From the NCBI GenBank assembly GCA_963731745.1, contig CAVSWT010000025.1, positions 1 to 64,000 of the forward strand: a stretch of DNA of 64,000 nucleotides. Direction: 5' to 3'. Position 1 is the first letter of the stretch. Every line of letters starts with the position of its first letter. The DNA is from CAVSWT01 sp963731745 (GTDB taxonomy: Bacteria; Bacteroidota; Ignavibacteria; Ignavibacteriales; Ignavibacteriaceae). A program made the translations under genes and the position numbers. Below, in pieces: positions 38,913 through 49,255 of this stretch. Below the pieces are notes generated by a model. It did no database searches, was not told the origin of the DNA, and saw nothing but the letters and a program-made list of their open reading frames with translations.

Positions 38913-41251
38913 ATGGTTTATTTAAGAAAATTGTCGATATTAATTTTACTGACAGTGTCAGCTTCTTCTCCACAAAGTATTACTTTCAATACGAACGATG
39001 CCGTTGTTTGGAGCAGAGATCAAATAATTAAAGGAAAGTTAAATGATTTTTATTCAAGTGATGTTAAAATTTATTTAAATGGAACTGAATTTAATTCTAC
39101 TGTTTCTTCAGCAGATAGTTCATTTTCAATTTCCATTAACTCTTGATGAAGGAACAAATTCAATTGTTGCAGTAAGCGATACAATAAATTCTAATACCTT
39201 AAAATTTACTTTAGGATATAATATTGAGCCTGAAGTTTATGCATACGCAACAGTCAGTGGTAATGACGTTTCACTTCATGCTAGTGTTATTGAAAACCCG
39301 GATACTTCAATTCTTTCTTTTAAATGGATTGAAGATTCTAAAAATCCGATTTCAATTACTATTTCAAATTCAACTGATACTTCAGCGTCATTTACAATGA
39401 GTCAAAATGCTCCATCTGGGAGAATATTATTTTAATTTGTTTACATATTCGTCAAAGGGTGATACAGTAAAAAGCAGAACTTATGTAACAGTCGATTCAA
39501 ATAGTATTAAACCTTTTAATATTAAAACAGATCATGCTGCATGGATTGATTCCGCAATAATATATGAAATCACTCCCTATAATTTTACAGAGAATGGAAA
39601 ATTTGATTTCATTAAAACAAAAATTCCGGAACTTGCTGAATTAGGAGTAACAACAATTTGGCTGCAGCCTGTTTACAAAACTTATTACGGCGGCCAGGGA
39701 TATGACATAACAAATTATTTTGAAGTAAGAAATGATTTAGGAACTGAACAGCAGCTTAAATCATTAATCCAAAGAGCTAAAGCTTACGGGCTTAGAGTGC
39801 TTTTCGATTTTGTTGCAAATCATTCATCCATTCAGCATCCTTATGCGGTTGAATCTTCGCAGTTAGATGAACAATCTCATTACTATAATTTTTATCAGCG
39901 GGAAGAAGATAATGCACCCTATTCACAGCATTACCATCATTATAATGGATTTATAAATTATTTTTGGGATGATCTGCCGAATTTAAATTATGATAATCCG
40001 GAAGTTAGAAAATGGATTACCGAGGCAGCAAAATATTGGATTAAAAATTATGATATAGATGGATATAGATTTGATGCAATATGGGGGGTGAATGCACGTG
40101 ATCCTCAATTTGCAAAAGACCTTAGATTAGAATTGAAAAGAATAAAACCTGAAATTTTAATGCTAGCAGAAGACAAGGCAACAAGGGCTTCAGTATTTGA
40201 TGAAAGATTTGATGCTGCATTCGATTGGGCGCCTGGCGAAGACTGGGTTTCACAATGGGTTTGGTCATATGATTACAGCGCTACAAGCAATCCTACAATT
40301 TTTAACAGCGGCGGTGTTAATAATAGAAGTGAAATGCTGAGAAATTCTTTAACGAATAATGGAAACGGTTATGCGAGTAATGCAAAAATTCTAAGGTTCA
40401 TGGAAAACAATGATACATTTCATTTTATAACGCACCATAATCTTGCACAAACCAAAATGGTTGCTGCATTAATGTTTTCACTAAATGGAATTCCTTTGCT
40501 TTACAATGGACAAGAAATTGGAATTACAGGACATCCATATTCAATCGATGCAACTTTTCAGACTGGTGAATCAATTCAATCGCAAGATAAGTATGGATTA
40601 TTCAATTATTATAAAAGACTGGCGGAACTAAGAACTTTATTGCCTTCTTTGCGTTCAGAAAATTTTGAAGAAACTTCGATTTCACCCAATAAATATATAT
40701 ATGCTTATAGAAGATGGAGTAATAATCAAAATGTATTTTGCGCTATAAATATGAGCGGTGCGATTACAAATGCGGAACTAACTATTCCTATAAATGATTT
40801 AAACCTCGATTCATCAAAGACATATTATTTAACAGATATGATCAATGGAGAAATCATTTCAGGTAAGCCGGAAGAATTGTCAACAGTAAATATGACTATA
40901 GATGGATATACTACAAGGATGTTTTTACTAGCTGATACTACTATGACTGTAACTTCAGTTAATGATGATTATACTGCGAATGCTCCGCAAAAATTTGAGC
41001 TTAAGCAAAATTATCCCAATCCTTTTAACCCAACTACAACCATTAATTTTGTGCTGCCGAAAAGCAGTAATATAACTTTGAAAGTTTATAATTCAATTGG
41101 GGAGGAAGTTATGAGTTTGCTGAATGGTTTTACGCAACAAGGAATTCATTCTATAAGATTTAATGGAAGAAATTTATCAAGCGGGGTTTACTTCTATCAG
41201 CTTAGATATAATAATAATGTAATCACAAAAAAGATGATGCTGCTTAAGTAA
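38913..41251 (+). CDS. T9SS-secreted GH13 alpha-amylase-family enzyme, frame broken
   Basis: About 775 residues: signal peptide (ILILLTVSASSPQ), an N-terminal beta region, a GH13 barrel and a T9SS sorting domain (YPNPFNPTTTINF to KMMLLK). All four GH13 regions are present: DFVANHSS, YRFDAIWG (nucleophile Asp), LMLAEDKA (acid/base Glu) and MENNDTFHF (third acid). It would cleave alpha-glucans such as starch at the cell surface. Fragments are 38913-39146, 39079-39435 and 39407-41251. Frame breaks near 39135 and 39420 join naturally (SFSISI, TLDEGTNSI; QNAPSG, EYYFNLF). It follows the GH10 array by 43 bases. Confidence 0.88.
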
Positions 41252-42255
41252 TGAAAATTTTAATTATCGGCGGAACCGGATTTATAAGCTCAATACTGAC
41301 AAAGAAATTATTGGATAAACAGTATGAAGTTACAATCCTAACTCGAGGTAAAACAAAAATTAACTTTGGGTTACAGAAAAATTTAACTTGTGTAATTGGA
41401 GATAGAAATGATAAAAAAATATTAAATGAATTAGCCGAACAAAATTTTGATATTGTATATGATATGATTGCTTATCAGCCTGAAGAAAGTGAAATGATTG
41501 TGAAAATCTTTACTGGAAAGATTAAACGATTTATTCATTGCAGCACTATTTCAGTTTACATGATTTCTGATCAAGTAAAAGTTCCTATTACTGAGGATCA
41601 ATATAAACTTCCGGTTATGAATTATTTCCCGAGAAATCCTTTCGGAATGGATTACGGAATTAACAAAAGAAAATGTGAAGAGATTTTATGGAGAAATCAT
41701 TCTGAAAATTTTCCTCTTACAATCTTAAGACCAACATTTGTTTGCGGGCCAGGTGATCCGGCAAAAAGAGATTATTTTTGGACCGAAAGAATCCTTGACG
41801 GCAATCCGCTTTTAGTCCCTTCAGATGGGAATCATAAATTTCAGCAAGTATATGTTGATGATGCTGCGGAAGCATTTTCAAAAGTAATTGAAACTGATCT
41901 TACAATTGGAAAAGCTTATAATGTTACCGGCAAAGAAGTATTCACTTTGAATGATTATTTAAAAACTTTAATGGAAATATTAAATACAGAAGTAAAAATA
42001 TTTCACATAGAACAAGACAAGTTTGATGCGCTTGATTTCAGCTATTCAAATGAAGGAGATGTTTTTCCTTTTAATTCCAGGCGAGATGCATATTTTGATT
42101 TGACAAAAATTAAAGAAGATATAAATTATCGTCCTACACCTTTTACAGCCTACATGAAAACAACATTGGATTGGTTTATCAATAAATACAAAAATCATTC
42201 AGTTGGGTACGCTAACAGAAATAAAGAATTAGAATTCATAAAAAATAACTTCTAA
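41251..42255 (+). CDS. NAD-dependent epimerase/dehydratase (extended SDR)
   Basis: A 334-residue extended short-chain dehydrogenase. It has the Rossmann motif GGTGFISS at residues 6-13, the catalytic Ser in HCSTISVY and the YxxxK pair in MDYGINKRKCE near residue 130, with LRPTFVCGPGDP after it. It would oxidise, epimerise or dehydrate a sugar or nucleotide sugar. The ATG overlaps the stop of the GH13 gene by one base, so they are coupled. The precise substrate is unknown. The frame is intact. Confidence 0.85.
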   Translation: MKILIIGGTGFISSILTKKLLDKQYEVTILTRGKTKINFGLQKNLTCVIGDRNDKKILNELAEQNFDIVYDMIAYQPEESEMIVKIFTGKIKRFIHCSTISVYMISDQVKVPITEDQYKLPVMNYFPRNPFGMDYGINKRKCEEILWRNHSENFPLTILRPTFVCGPGDPAKRDYFWTERILDGNPLLVPSDGNHKFQQVYVDDAAEAFSKVIETDLTIGKAYNVTGKEVFTLNDYLKTLMEILNTEVKIFHIEQDKFDALDFSYSNEGDVFPFNSRRDAYFDLTKIKEDINYRPTPFTAYMKTTLDWFINKYKNHSVGYANRNKELEFIKNNF

Positions 42256-42304
42256 CTCTTTCCTTCAAATAAATATCAAACAAAATTTTCAAGTTGAGGA
42301 CTCT

Positions 42305-43489
42305 ATGCCTACTATAAAATCAATTATTGAAAATGAAATTAAAAAAAATAACGGCATTTTAAAATTAAAACCCGCATGGGTAGCGCGTAATTTTATTCCT
42401 CCAGGCAAAAGATTTGGCTTGCCTGATGAGCAATATAATTTAGGCGGCAGAGGCGGTATTTGCGAGCGATGGCTTGCTTCAACGACTTCGGCAGATAATA
42501 AAGTATCAGTTCCTTATGAAGGATTAAGTTTTTTAAATCTTGAGAGTGAATTGGAAATAACTTTAAAGCACGCAATTGAAAATGCTGCTGAATTAATCTT
42601 AGGAAAAGACTATTCAATGAAACATAACGGCTTGAATAGATTGGCAAAAATTTTTGATTACGGTGACAGACTTCCATATCATATTCATCAAATGCAGAAA
42701 CATGCCAGCTTAGTTGGAAGAAATTCTAAAGATGAAGCATATTATTTTCCAGAAGGTGTTCCAATGGGGAAAAATAGTGAAACATTTTTTGGCGTACATC
42801 CATATATAACGCAAGAAAAAAAATATGATCTTCTGCTTCCTCATTTGGTCGATTGGAAAGATGACGGAATACTTCAGCATGCATTTGCATATAACCAAAA
42901 TGAAGGTGATGGATTTCATATTCCATCGGGAGTAACTCATGCACCCGGTTCCGCGCTAACAATTGAACTCCAGGAAGATTCAGACGTGTTTGCAATGATG
43001 CAGGCAAAAGTCGGTGAGACTTTTATTTCTAAAGATCTTCTCTGGAAAGATGTGCGGGATGAAGATAAAGAAAAATATGGTGAGAAAATTATTCTTGAAA
43101 TGATCGATTGGGAAACTTCAGGCGATCCTAACTTTTATCAGCATAGGCATACACCGCCAATTGTAATTCAGGATACAGTTCAAAAAGGCGGCAAAGAATA
43201 TTGGATTTTTTATAATACAAATAAGTTCAGCGGTAAAAAGGTTTATGTAAAAAAGGGAGAAAAGTTTTTATCAAAAGATGATGGTGCTTATAATATTTTG
43301 GTTTGGAAAGGAAATGGTAAGTACGGAGATATTGAGGTTGAGGGAGGTAATTTTTTAAAAGATGAATTATTAATTGTTCATGATCATGCAGTAAAAGGAA
43401 TTGAGATAATAAATACCGGTGATGAAGAACTTGAAATATTTAAATTTTTCGGACCGGATATAAATAAAAATGTTCCACTCATTTCTTAA
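42305..43489 (+). CDS. Phosphomannose-isomerase-like cupin protein
   Basis: A 394-residue intact protein. Segments like those of type I mannose-6-phosphate isomerase are visible: LPYHIHQMQKHASL (HxH metal ligands) near residue 120, GDGFHIPSGVTHAPG near residue 200, and a following TIELQEDSDVF. A second cupin-like domain fills the C-terminus (VHDHAVKGIEIINTGDEEL). It is longer and more divergent than classical enzymes, so it may isomerise a different sugar. It precedes a smaller cupin by six bases and an aldo/keto reductase, suggesting one catabolic operon. A RBS (GAGGA) lies at the start. Confidence 0.68.
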   Translation: MPTIKSIIENEIKKNNGILKLKPAWVARNFIPPGKRFGLPDEQYNLGGRGGICERWLASTTSADNKVSVPYEGLSFLNLESELEITLKHAIENAAELILGKDYSMKHNGLNRLAKIFDYGDRLPYHIHQMQKHASLVGRNSKDEAYYFPEGVPMGKNSETFFGVHPYITQEKKYDLLLPHLVDWKDDGILQHAFAYNQNEGDGFHIPSGVTHAPGSALTIELQEDSDVFAMMQAKVGETFISKDLLWKDVRDEDKEKYGEKIILEMIDWETSGDPNFYQHRHTPPIVIQDTVQKGGKEYWIFYNTNKFSGKKVYVKKGEKFLSKDDGAYNILVWKGNGKYGDIEVEGGNFLKDELLIVHDHAVKGIEIINTGDEELEIFKFFGPDINKNVPLIS

Positions 43490-43494
43490 ACGAT

Positions 43495-44085
43495 ATGCCT
43501 ATAATAAAAATCGGTGAAGATAAGTTTCCTGAATGGAGCGAGATTGAAAATATTATAATTAAAAAAGATTCAAACGAAAAAAATGAATTAATTAAAAATA
43601 ATTCTGCCAAAGCTGTAATATTTATTTGTAATGGTGAATGTGAAATTGAAGAAACACATTTAAAGAAGAATGATATTAAGTTTCTCACAAGTAAAAACTT
43701 ACATATTAAAAATGCCAGTCAACTATCTTACATTCTACTGATAGGGAATTGGGGTGATGAGTTGGGAAATTCCGGATTTTTTAAAATAAATAGTAGTAAT
43801 GAACCTAAAAATATTGGTGACCCAACAAATTATTTAAGATCAACAGAGTTTGATAATCATTTTCATGATTGCGATGAATATTGGATTATTTTAGAGGGAA
43901 AAGGATTGGCTGTATCAGAGGGAATAAAATATTTCCTCAGAGCGAATGTTTGTCTTGCAACTAAAATGGGAGAACATCATGACCTTCCAATTGTCGTTGA
44001 CGAAATAGAAGGAATTTACTTTGAAACAACATTAAGAGGGAAAAAAAGAAAAGGTCACTTATGGAATCATACCCATGGAATTTAA
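43495..44085 (+). CDS. Small cupin-domain protein
   Basis: A 196-residue protein with two weak cupin repeats. The C-terminal one has FDNHFHDCDEYWIILEGKG and a GEHHDLPIVVDEIEG segment, giving possible metal-binding His. It starts six bases after the preceding gene and may share its function, perhaps as a small isomerase or regulatory sugar binder. I do not recognise a specific family. Confidence 0.6.
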   Translation: MPIIKIGEDKFPEWSEIENIIIKKDSNEKNELIKNNSAKAVIFICNGECEIEETHLKKNDIKFLTSKNLHIKNASQLSYILLIGNWGDELGNSGFFKINSSNEPKNIGDPTNYLRSTEFDNHFHDCDEYWIILEGKGLAVSEGIKYFLRANVCLATKMGEHHDLPIVVDEIEGIYFETTLRGKKRKGHLWNHTHGI

Positions 44086-44110
44086 AATAAATTGTGGAGT
44101 TAAATAATTA

Positions 44111-45162
44111 ATGAAATACAGATTACTTGGAAACTCAGGATTAAAAGTTTCTCAAATTTGTTTTGGAGTTATGACCTTTACAAGTTCTAAAGGCTGGACT
44201 CATCTCGGCATTCAAGAACAAAAAGATGCAGATAAATTAACTTCAATTGCAATCGAGAATGGAGTAAATTTTTTTGATACCGCCGATGTTTATTCAAACG
44301 GTATTTCAGAAAAAATGTTCGGCAAATCTTTAGGCAATAAAAGAAAAGATGTTGTTGTTGCTACAAAAGGTGAAGGCAGAATGGGTGAGCGGATTAAATG
44401 ATGAAGGGCATTCAAAAATTCATTTAATAAAGGCATGCGAAGATAGTCTGCGAAGACTTAAATACTGATTACATAGATTTATATCAAGTACATTCTTTTG
44501 ATTTCACAACACCGATTGAAGAAATGATGGATGCACTAAATTATTTAGTGCAGTCGGGAAAAGTCAGGTATATCGGAGTGTCAAACTTTTTCGCATGGCA
44601 GATAATGAAAATGATGTCGATTTCAGAAAAACAGAATTGGCAAAAAATTATTTCACTTCAAGCTTATTATTCTTTATTAGGCAGAGATTTGGAATACGAA
44701 TTAATTCCTGTCTGCTTAGACCAGGGTATAGGAATAATTGTTTGGAGCCCTTTGCACGGCGGCATTTTAACAGGCAAATATATGAATCAAAAAAAGTGGC
44801 CAAAGGATACAAGACTAAAATCACCGGAAGAACATCTGCCTTATGACGAAAAGAAAGGAGAAGAAATCTTAAAAACTCTTAAAGAAATTTCTAAAAAAAG
44901 AAATGCTACAATGAGTCAAACAGCGTTAAATTATTCTTTAAAAAAACCTGGGATTACTTCTGTAATAATCGGTGCAAGAAATGAGAAGCAGTTGCTTGAT
45001 AATATTCAAACATGTGATTGGGAATTAAATGAAGATGAAATGAAAATGCTTGATGATGTAAGTTCACCAGCCAGAATTTATCCTTATTGGTATTTTGATA
45101 TTTTCAAAAAAGATAGAATGAAAATATATTTTAACAATCTATACAAAAAAGAAAATAAATAA
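44111..45162 (+). CDS. Aldo/keto reductase paralogue, frame broken
   Basis: About 350 residues, related to the reductase at 19.5 kb but of the subgroup with MKYRLLGNSGLKVSQICFGVMTF. It shows the catalytic FFDTADVYSNGISE, ATKGEGRMG, and the C-terminal NADP region SVIIGARNEKQ. Fragments are 44111-44401 and 44524-45162; the gap reads in other frames as HSKIHLIKACEDSLRRL and DYIDLYQVHSFD, so two small indels lie near 44398 and 44460. It is probably co-transcribed with the cupins, 25 bases apart, with the flavodoxin-like gene after it. Confidence 0.85.
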
Positions 45163-45199
45163 TTAATATTTAGACTATCTAAATTATAAAAGGGGTTAT

Positions 45200-45698
45200 A
45201 TGATAAATATTCTTGTACTTTATGACAGCGCAACTGGCAATACAAAAAAAATGGCTGAGTATGTTGCGGATGGTGCTGCGGCAAATCAAAACGTAAATGT
45301 GAAATTAGTTTCAATTGATAAAGTTTCGAAAGATAATATGGTGCGATGGGATTGCAGTTGGTTCTCCAACTAATATGGGAATTGTATCCTGGTGCATGAA
45401 AAAATTTTGGGATGAGTTGGGAAACGACCTCTGGGGGAAAATTGAAAATAAAGTCGGCTGCGCATTTTCTTCTTCCGGCGGCTGGGGTGGAGGGGCAGAA
45501 ATTACTTGCATGTCGATTTTAACAATTCTTTTAAATTATGGATTCTTTGTTTTTGGAATCACAGATTATGTAGATACAAAATTTACATTACATTATGGAG
45601 CAATTTCAGCAGGCCTTCCAACTGAAAAAAGGGTGGTGGATGGGGGCAAAAAGTTGGGTGGAAAGCTTGTTGAAATGACTAGTAAAATTTCAAAATAA
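45200..45698 (+). CDS. Flavodoxin-fold NAD(P)H:quinone oxidoreductase (WrbA-like), frame broken
   Basis: About 166 residues. The FMN phosphate-binding start is ILVLYDSATGNTKKMA, followed by VGSPTNMG and CAFSSSGGWGGGAE, consistent with the WrbA/flavodoxin-like family. The true ATG is at 45200, preceded by AGGGG; the first 45 codons are in a different frame from the rest (45315-45698), and a single base change near 45340 (GTGCGATGGGATTGCAGTTGG) reconnects them. It probably recycles quinones or provides reducing power. Confidence 0.72.
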
Positions 45699-45726
45699 GA
45701 ATTTAGATTTAGTAATTTTATAACAC

Positions 45727-45755
45727 GGTCATTCTGAACAAAGAGAAAAATCTAC
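45727..45755. repeat. GGTCATTCTGAAC-type intergenic repeat remnant
   Basis: The segment GGTCATTCTGAACAAAGAG, followed by AAAAATCT, resembles one arm of a widespread small palindromic repeat family (GTCATTCTGAAC). Only one arm is seen. It sits in the 170-base spacer before the nucleoside hydrolase gene. Confidence 0.35.
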
Positions 45756-45869
45756 AGTGTATAAATTAAAAACGATAGATATTTTGCTAAATTCACTAAG
45801 ACAAACACTCACTTCAATAAACCAAGTTAATTTTTTTATAGTCCCATCAACTTTCTCACTTAAAAAAAC

Positions 45870-46797
45870 ATGTCAAATAAAATTTTTTTAGATACTGATA
45901 TTGGAACTGATATAGATGATGCACTTTGCCTTTTGTATCTATTAGCTAATCCTGATTGTGAACTATTAGGAATTACAACTGTTACAGGTGAATCAGAAAA
46001 AAGAGCAATGCTTGCCAGTTCATTATGTAAATTAGTCGGAAAAGATATTCCAATTTTTCCCGGTACGGAAAATCCATTAATAATTCAACAGCAGCAAAAG
46101 GAAGCTTCACAAGCAAAATCTTTAAATAAATGGCTGCACGATGAAAACACAAGCAAAATCCTTAAATAAATGGCCGCACGATGAAAATTTCCCAAGGGGT
46201 GAAGCAATTGATTTTCTTAGAACCACTATTAGAAGATATCCTGGAGAAATTACACTTCTAACTATTGGACCATTAACAAACATTGGATTATTATTTAAGG
46301 TAGATGAAGAAATTCCTTCAATGTTAAAAAGTCTTGTAATGATGTGTGGTTATTTTGAAAGGAAAGTTGAAGGATGGGATAAATTAGAGTGGAATGCTAA
46401 AGGAGATTATCATGCTTCCGATATTGTTTATAAAGCAAATGTTCCTGTTCATCGCTCTATAGGTATTGATGTCACATCACAAGTAACAATGAGTTCTGAA
46501 ATGTTCAAGGAAAAGTTTAATAAAGAAATTTTTAAGCCTTTAAAAGATTATGCTGAACATTGGTTCGATTATTCTAAGACTGTTACATTTCATGATCCTT
46601 TAGCAGCTGCTACAATATTTAATGAAAATATTTGTACCTATTCTAAAGGTGAAGTTAATATTGAACTCAATGATTCTGAAACTGCCGGAATGACAAATTG
46701 GAATCAAAGAGCAAACGGGAAACATGAAATTGCCGTATCTGTTGATAAAGAAAAATTTTTTGAAGAATATTTTTCAGTATTTAAAAATTATAAATGA
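45870..46797 (+). CDS. Nucleoside hydrolase (IunH family), frame broken by a 40-bp duplication
   Basis: Splits the N-glycosidic bond of ribonucleosides into base and ribose. The catalytic calcium site is DTDIGTDIDDAL at residues 8-19, followed by LLGITTVTGE; the C-terminal part has LTIGPLTNIGLL and FHDPLAAATI. The frame changes at a perfectly placed 40-base tandem duplication (46108-46147 and 46148-46187, two mismatches). Because 40 is not a multiple of three, the second copy shifts the frame; removing one copy restores a gene of about 295 residues. It overlaps the start of the binding-protein gene (ATGA at 46794). With rbsK and rbsD at 18-19.5 kb it could feed nucleoside-derived ribose. Confidence 0.88.
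46108..46187. repeat. 40-bp tandem duplication inside the nucleoside hydrolase gene
   Basis: Positions 46108-46147 repeat at 46148-46187 with 38 of 40 bases identical; the two differences are T/C changes at 46121/46161 and 46135/46175. The second unit follows the first directly. Confidence 0.97.
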
Positions 46798-48112
46798 AAG
46801 AAGAAAATATTTTCTATTATCATTTTTATTGTTTGCATCATTTTTATTTAATCCAGGCTGTTCGAATAAAAATAAAAATGATGGAAAAACAACTATTGTT
46901 TTCTGGCATAGCTTTGTTGCTTCAACAATTCCGGCATTGCAAGAGATAATTCAAAAATTTGAAGACGAACATCCGGATATTAAAATTGATGCGCAGTACG
47001 TTCCGACCGGTGATGCTCTTGTTCAAAAATTAATTACAGCCATTCAAAGCAAAACTGCTCCTGATGTTAGCTGGATACATGCAGATTTTCTGGATAAGAT
47101 TGTAGAGTCAAAAGCAATTTATCCAATGGACGAATTTATCAAAAAGGAAAATGGATTATCAAAGGAAGAGTTAAATGATTTTTATCCACAATTATTGAAC
47201 GTATTTACACACGATAAAATATTATATGCATTGCCAATGGATGCAACTGTTCTTGCTTTGATCTATAATAAAGATCATTTTAAAGCTGCTGGATTGGACC
47301 CAAATCATCCGCCTGCAGATTGGAACGAACTTAAAGAGTATTCAAAGAAATTAACTTTAGACAAAAATGGCGATGGTAAATTTGATCAATATGGATTTTA
47401 TATTCCTGCACTTCCTGCATCAGGATATTTAAGTATTTGGGAAGTCTTGCAATGGAGTCCTTTTTTATGGCAAGCCGGCGGCGAGATTATTGATTCGTCA
47501 CAAGAAAATGTTTTGTTTAATAGTGAAGCAGGTGTGAAAGCTTTGTCATTATGGAAAACGATTTTTGATCAAGAGAGATTTAGTAAATATACTCTCACTC
47601 ACGATGTTGGCTTGTCTTCGGGAAGTTTATCTATGATAATGGATGGACCATGGGACTTACCAACTTTTCGTAAAATGAAAAACATAAATTGGGCTGTTGC
47701 CTCACTTCCCAAAGGCCCGGCTAATGAAGCTACATATATCGCAGGAGAAAGCTTAGCCATATTCAAGCAAAGCAAAAATCCGCAAGCGGCATGGACATTT
47801 GTTAAGTGGGTTACTAATCCTGAAACACAGGCGTTATTTTCAAAATTATCCGGCTATCTTCCTGTTCGTAAATCAGTTTTGGATAGAGATGATTATAAAC
47901 AATTTTTAAAAACAGATAAAGCTATGCAGGCATTTGTTGATCAAATAAAAATTGCAAGACAGCGTCCATCGATTGAAAAGTATTATATTAATATCAATCA
48001 ATATATTGCCGGAGCAATTGAGAATACTTTAATAGGAAATAAATCACCGAAAGAATCTCTTGATGAAGCGGCAGTAAAATGCAATTTGCTTTTGCAGAAA
48101 CAAGACAAATAA
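46794..48112 (+). CDS. ABC sugar-binding lipoprotein (extracellular solute-binding, family 1)
   Basis: About 440 residues. It has a hydrophobic signal and lipobox-like end (FASFLFNPGCSN), then the MalE-like fold: TTIVFWHSFVA, ALPMDATVLALIYNKDHF, and TNPETQALFSKLSGYLPVRKSV. It captures sugars for the ABC importer. The open frame itself begins at ATG 46724, inside the nucleoside hydrolase gene, but the best start is ATG 46794, overlapping that gene's stop. It would give MKRRKYFLL if a single base in ATGAAAGAAGA were altered, so a small indel probably lies at the start. It is followed 18 bases later by the ATPase. Confidence 0.85.
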
Positions 48113-48130
48113 AATTTATAGGTAAAAAAA

Positions 48131-49238
48131 ATGGCAGAAGTTGTATTAAAAAATATAAATAAAATTTATGAAGGCGGTAACCAGGCGGTTAAAGACGTCA
48201 GCATTGAAATAAAAGATAAAGAATTTGCTGTATTGGTTGGGCCTTCCGGCTGTGGTAAGTCTACGACCCTTAGAATGATTGCAGGCCTTGAGGATATATC
48301 CTCAGGAGAATTATTTATCGATGGGAAATTAGTAAATAATGTTTCTCCAAAAGATAGAGACATTGCGATGGTATTTCAAAACTATGCTTTATATCCGCAC
48401 ATGACAGTTTATGAAAATATGGCCTTCGGATTAAAGTTAAGGAAATTCAAAAAAGAAGAAATTAAGCAAAGAGTTAATGATGCTGCTAAAATTTTGGAGC
48501 TGGAAGATTATTTAGACAGAAAGCCTAAAGCTCTATCCGGAGGGCAGCGGCAAAGGGTTGCAGTGGGCAGGGCAATTGTTAGAAAGCCGAAAGTTTTTTT
48601 GTTTGATGAACCACTTAGCAATTTAGATGCTAAACTTACGAGTGCAAATGCGAACTGAGATTTCCAAGTTGCACAGACAATTAGAAGCCACGATGATTTA
48701 TGTTACTCATGATCAAACCGAAGCTATGACAATGGGTGAGAGAATTATAGTTATGAAAGATGGACTTGTCCATCAGGTTGACGTTCCTTTAAGCATTTAC
48801 AATAAACCTGCTAATAAATTTGTGGCAGGATTTATCGGAAGCCCTGCAATGAATTTTATTCAAGGTAAAATAATTAATGAAGGCGACATTAAATTTATAA
48901 GTGCCGGTAATCAATTAAATATTCAAGCAGCGGAGAAACAGGCTGATATATTAAAAAAATATGTGGATAAAAAAATATGGCTAGGGATTCGTCCTGAAGA
49001 TATTCATGATGTCAATGATTCTACAACTTCAGATGATAAAAATATATTCAAAGCAAAATTAGAAGTTGTGGAACCATTAGGGAACGAAATTTTTCTTTAT
49101 TTTAATATTGATGGAGCACAATGTATTGCGCGTTTACCAGCCAGGAAAGTTCCACAAGTTGGTTCAGAGAAAAATTTATTATTAAATTATAACAATTTGC
49201 ATTTCTTTGATTTCGAGACTGAAGAAAAAATAAATTAA
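48131..49238 (+). CDS. Sugar ABC transporter ATPase (MalK/UgpC/MsmK type), frame broken
   Basis: About 370 residues. It shows Walker A GPSGCGKSTT (near residue 37), the Q-loop MVFQNYALYPHMTVYENMAFGL, signature LSGGQRQRVAVGRAI, and Walker B VFLFDEPLSNLDAKL. The C-terminal part (from YVTHDQTEAMTMGERI) has the TOBE regulatory domain of sugar ATPases (IRPEDI). The frame breaks at about 48640: one extra A in CTTACGAG gives LDAKLTSANAN and a stop, while removing it gives LDAKLRVQMRTEI, the family consensus. It likely energises the permeases of a CUT1 sugar importer, either those at the window start or a distant set. Confidence 0.93.
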
Positions 49239-49255
49239 AAATCGCAGGATTATAA

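Noticed and set aside
48600..48680. Programmed ribosomal frameshift in the sugar ABC ATPase
   Set aside because: No slippery heptamer and no downstream structure is evident, related ATPases are not frameshifted, and many unrelated genes nearby have similar single-base breaks.
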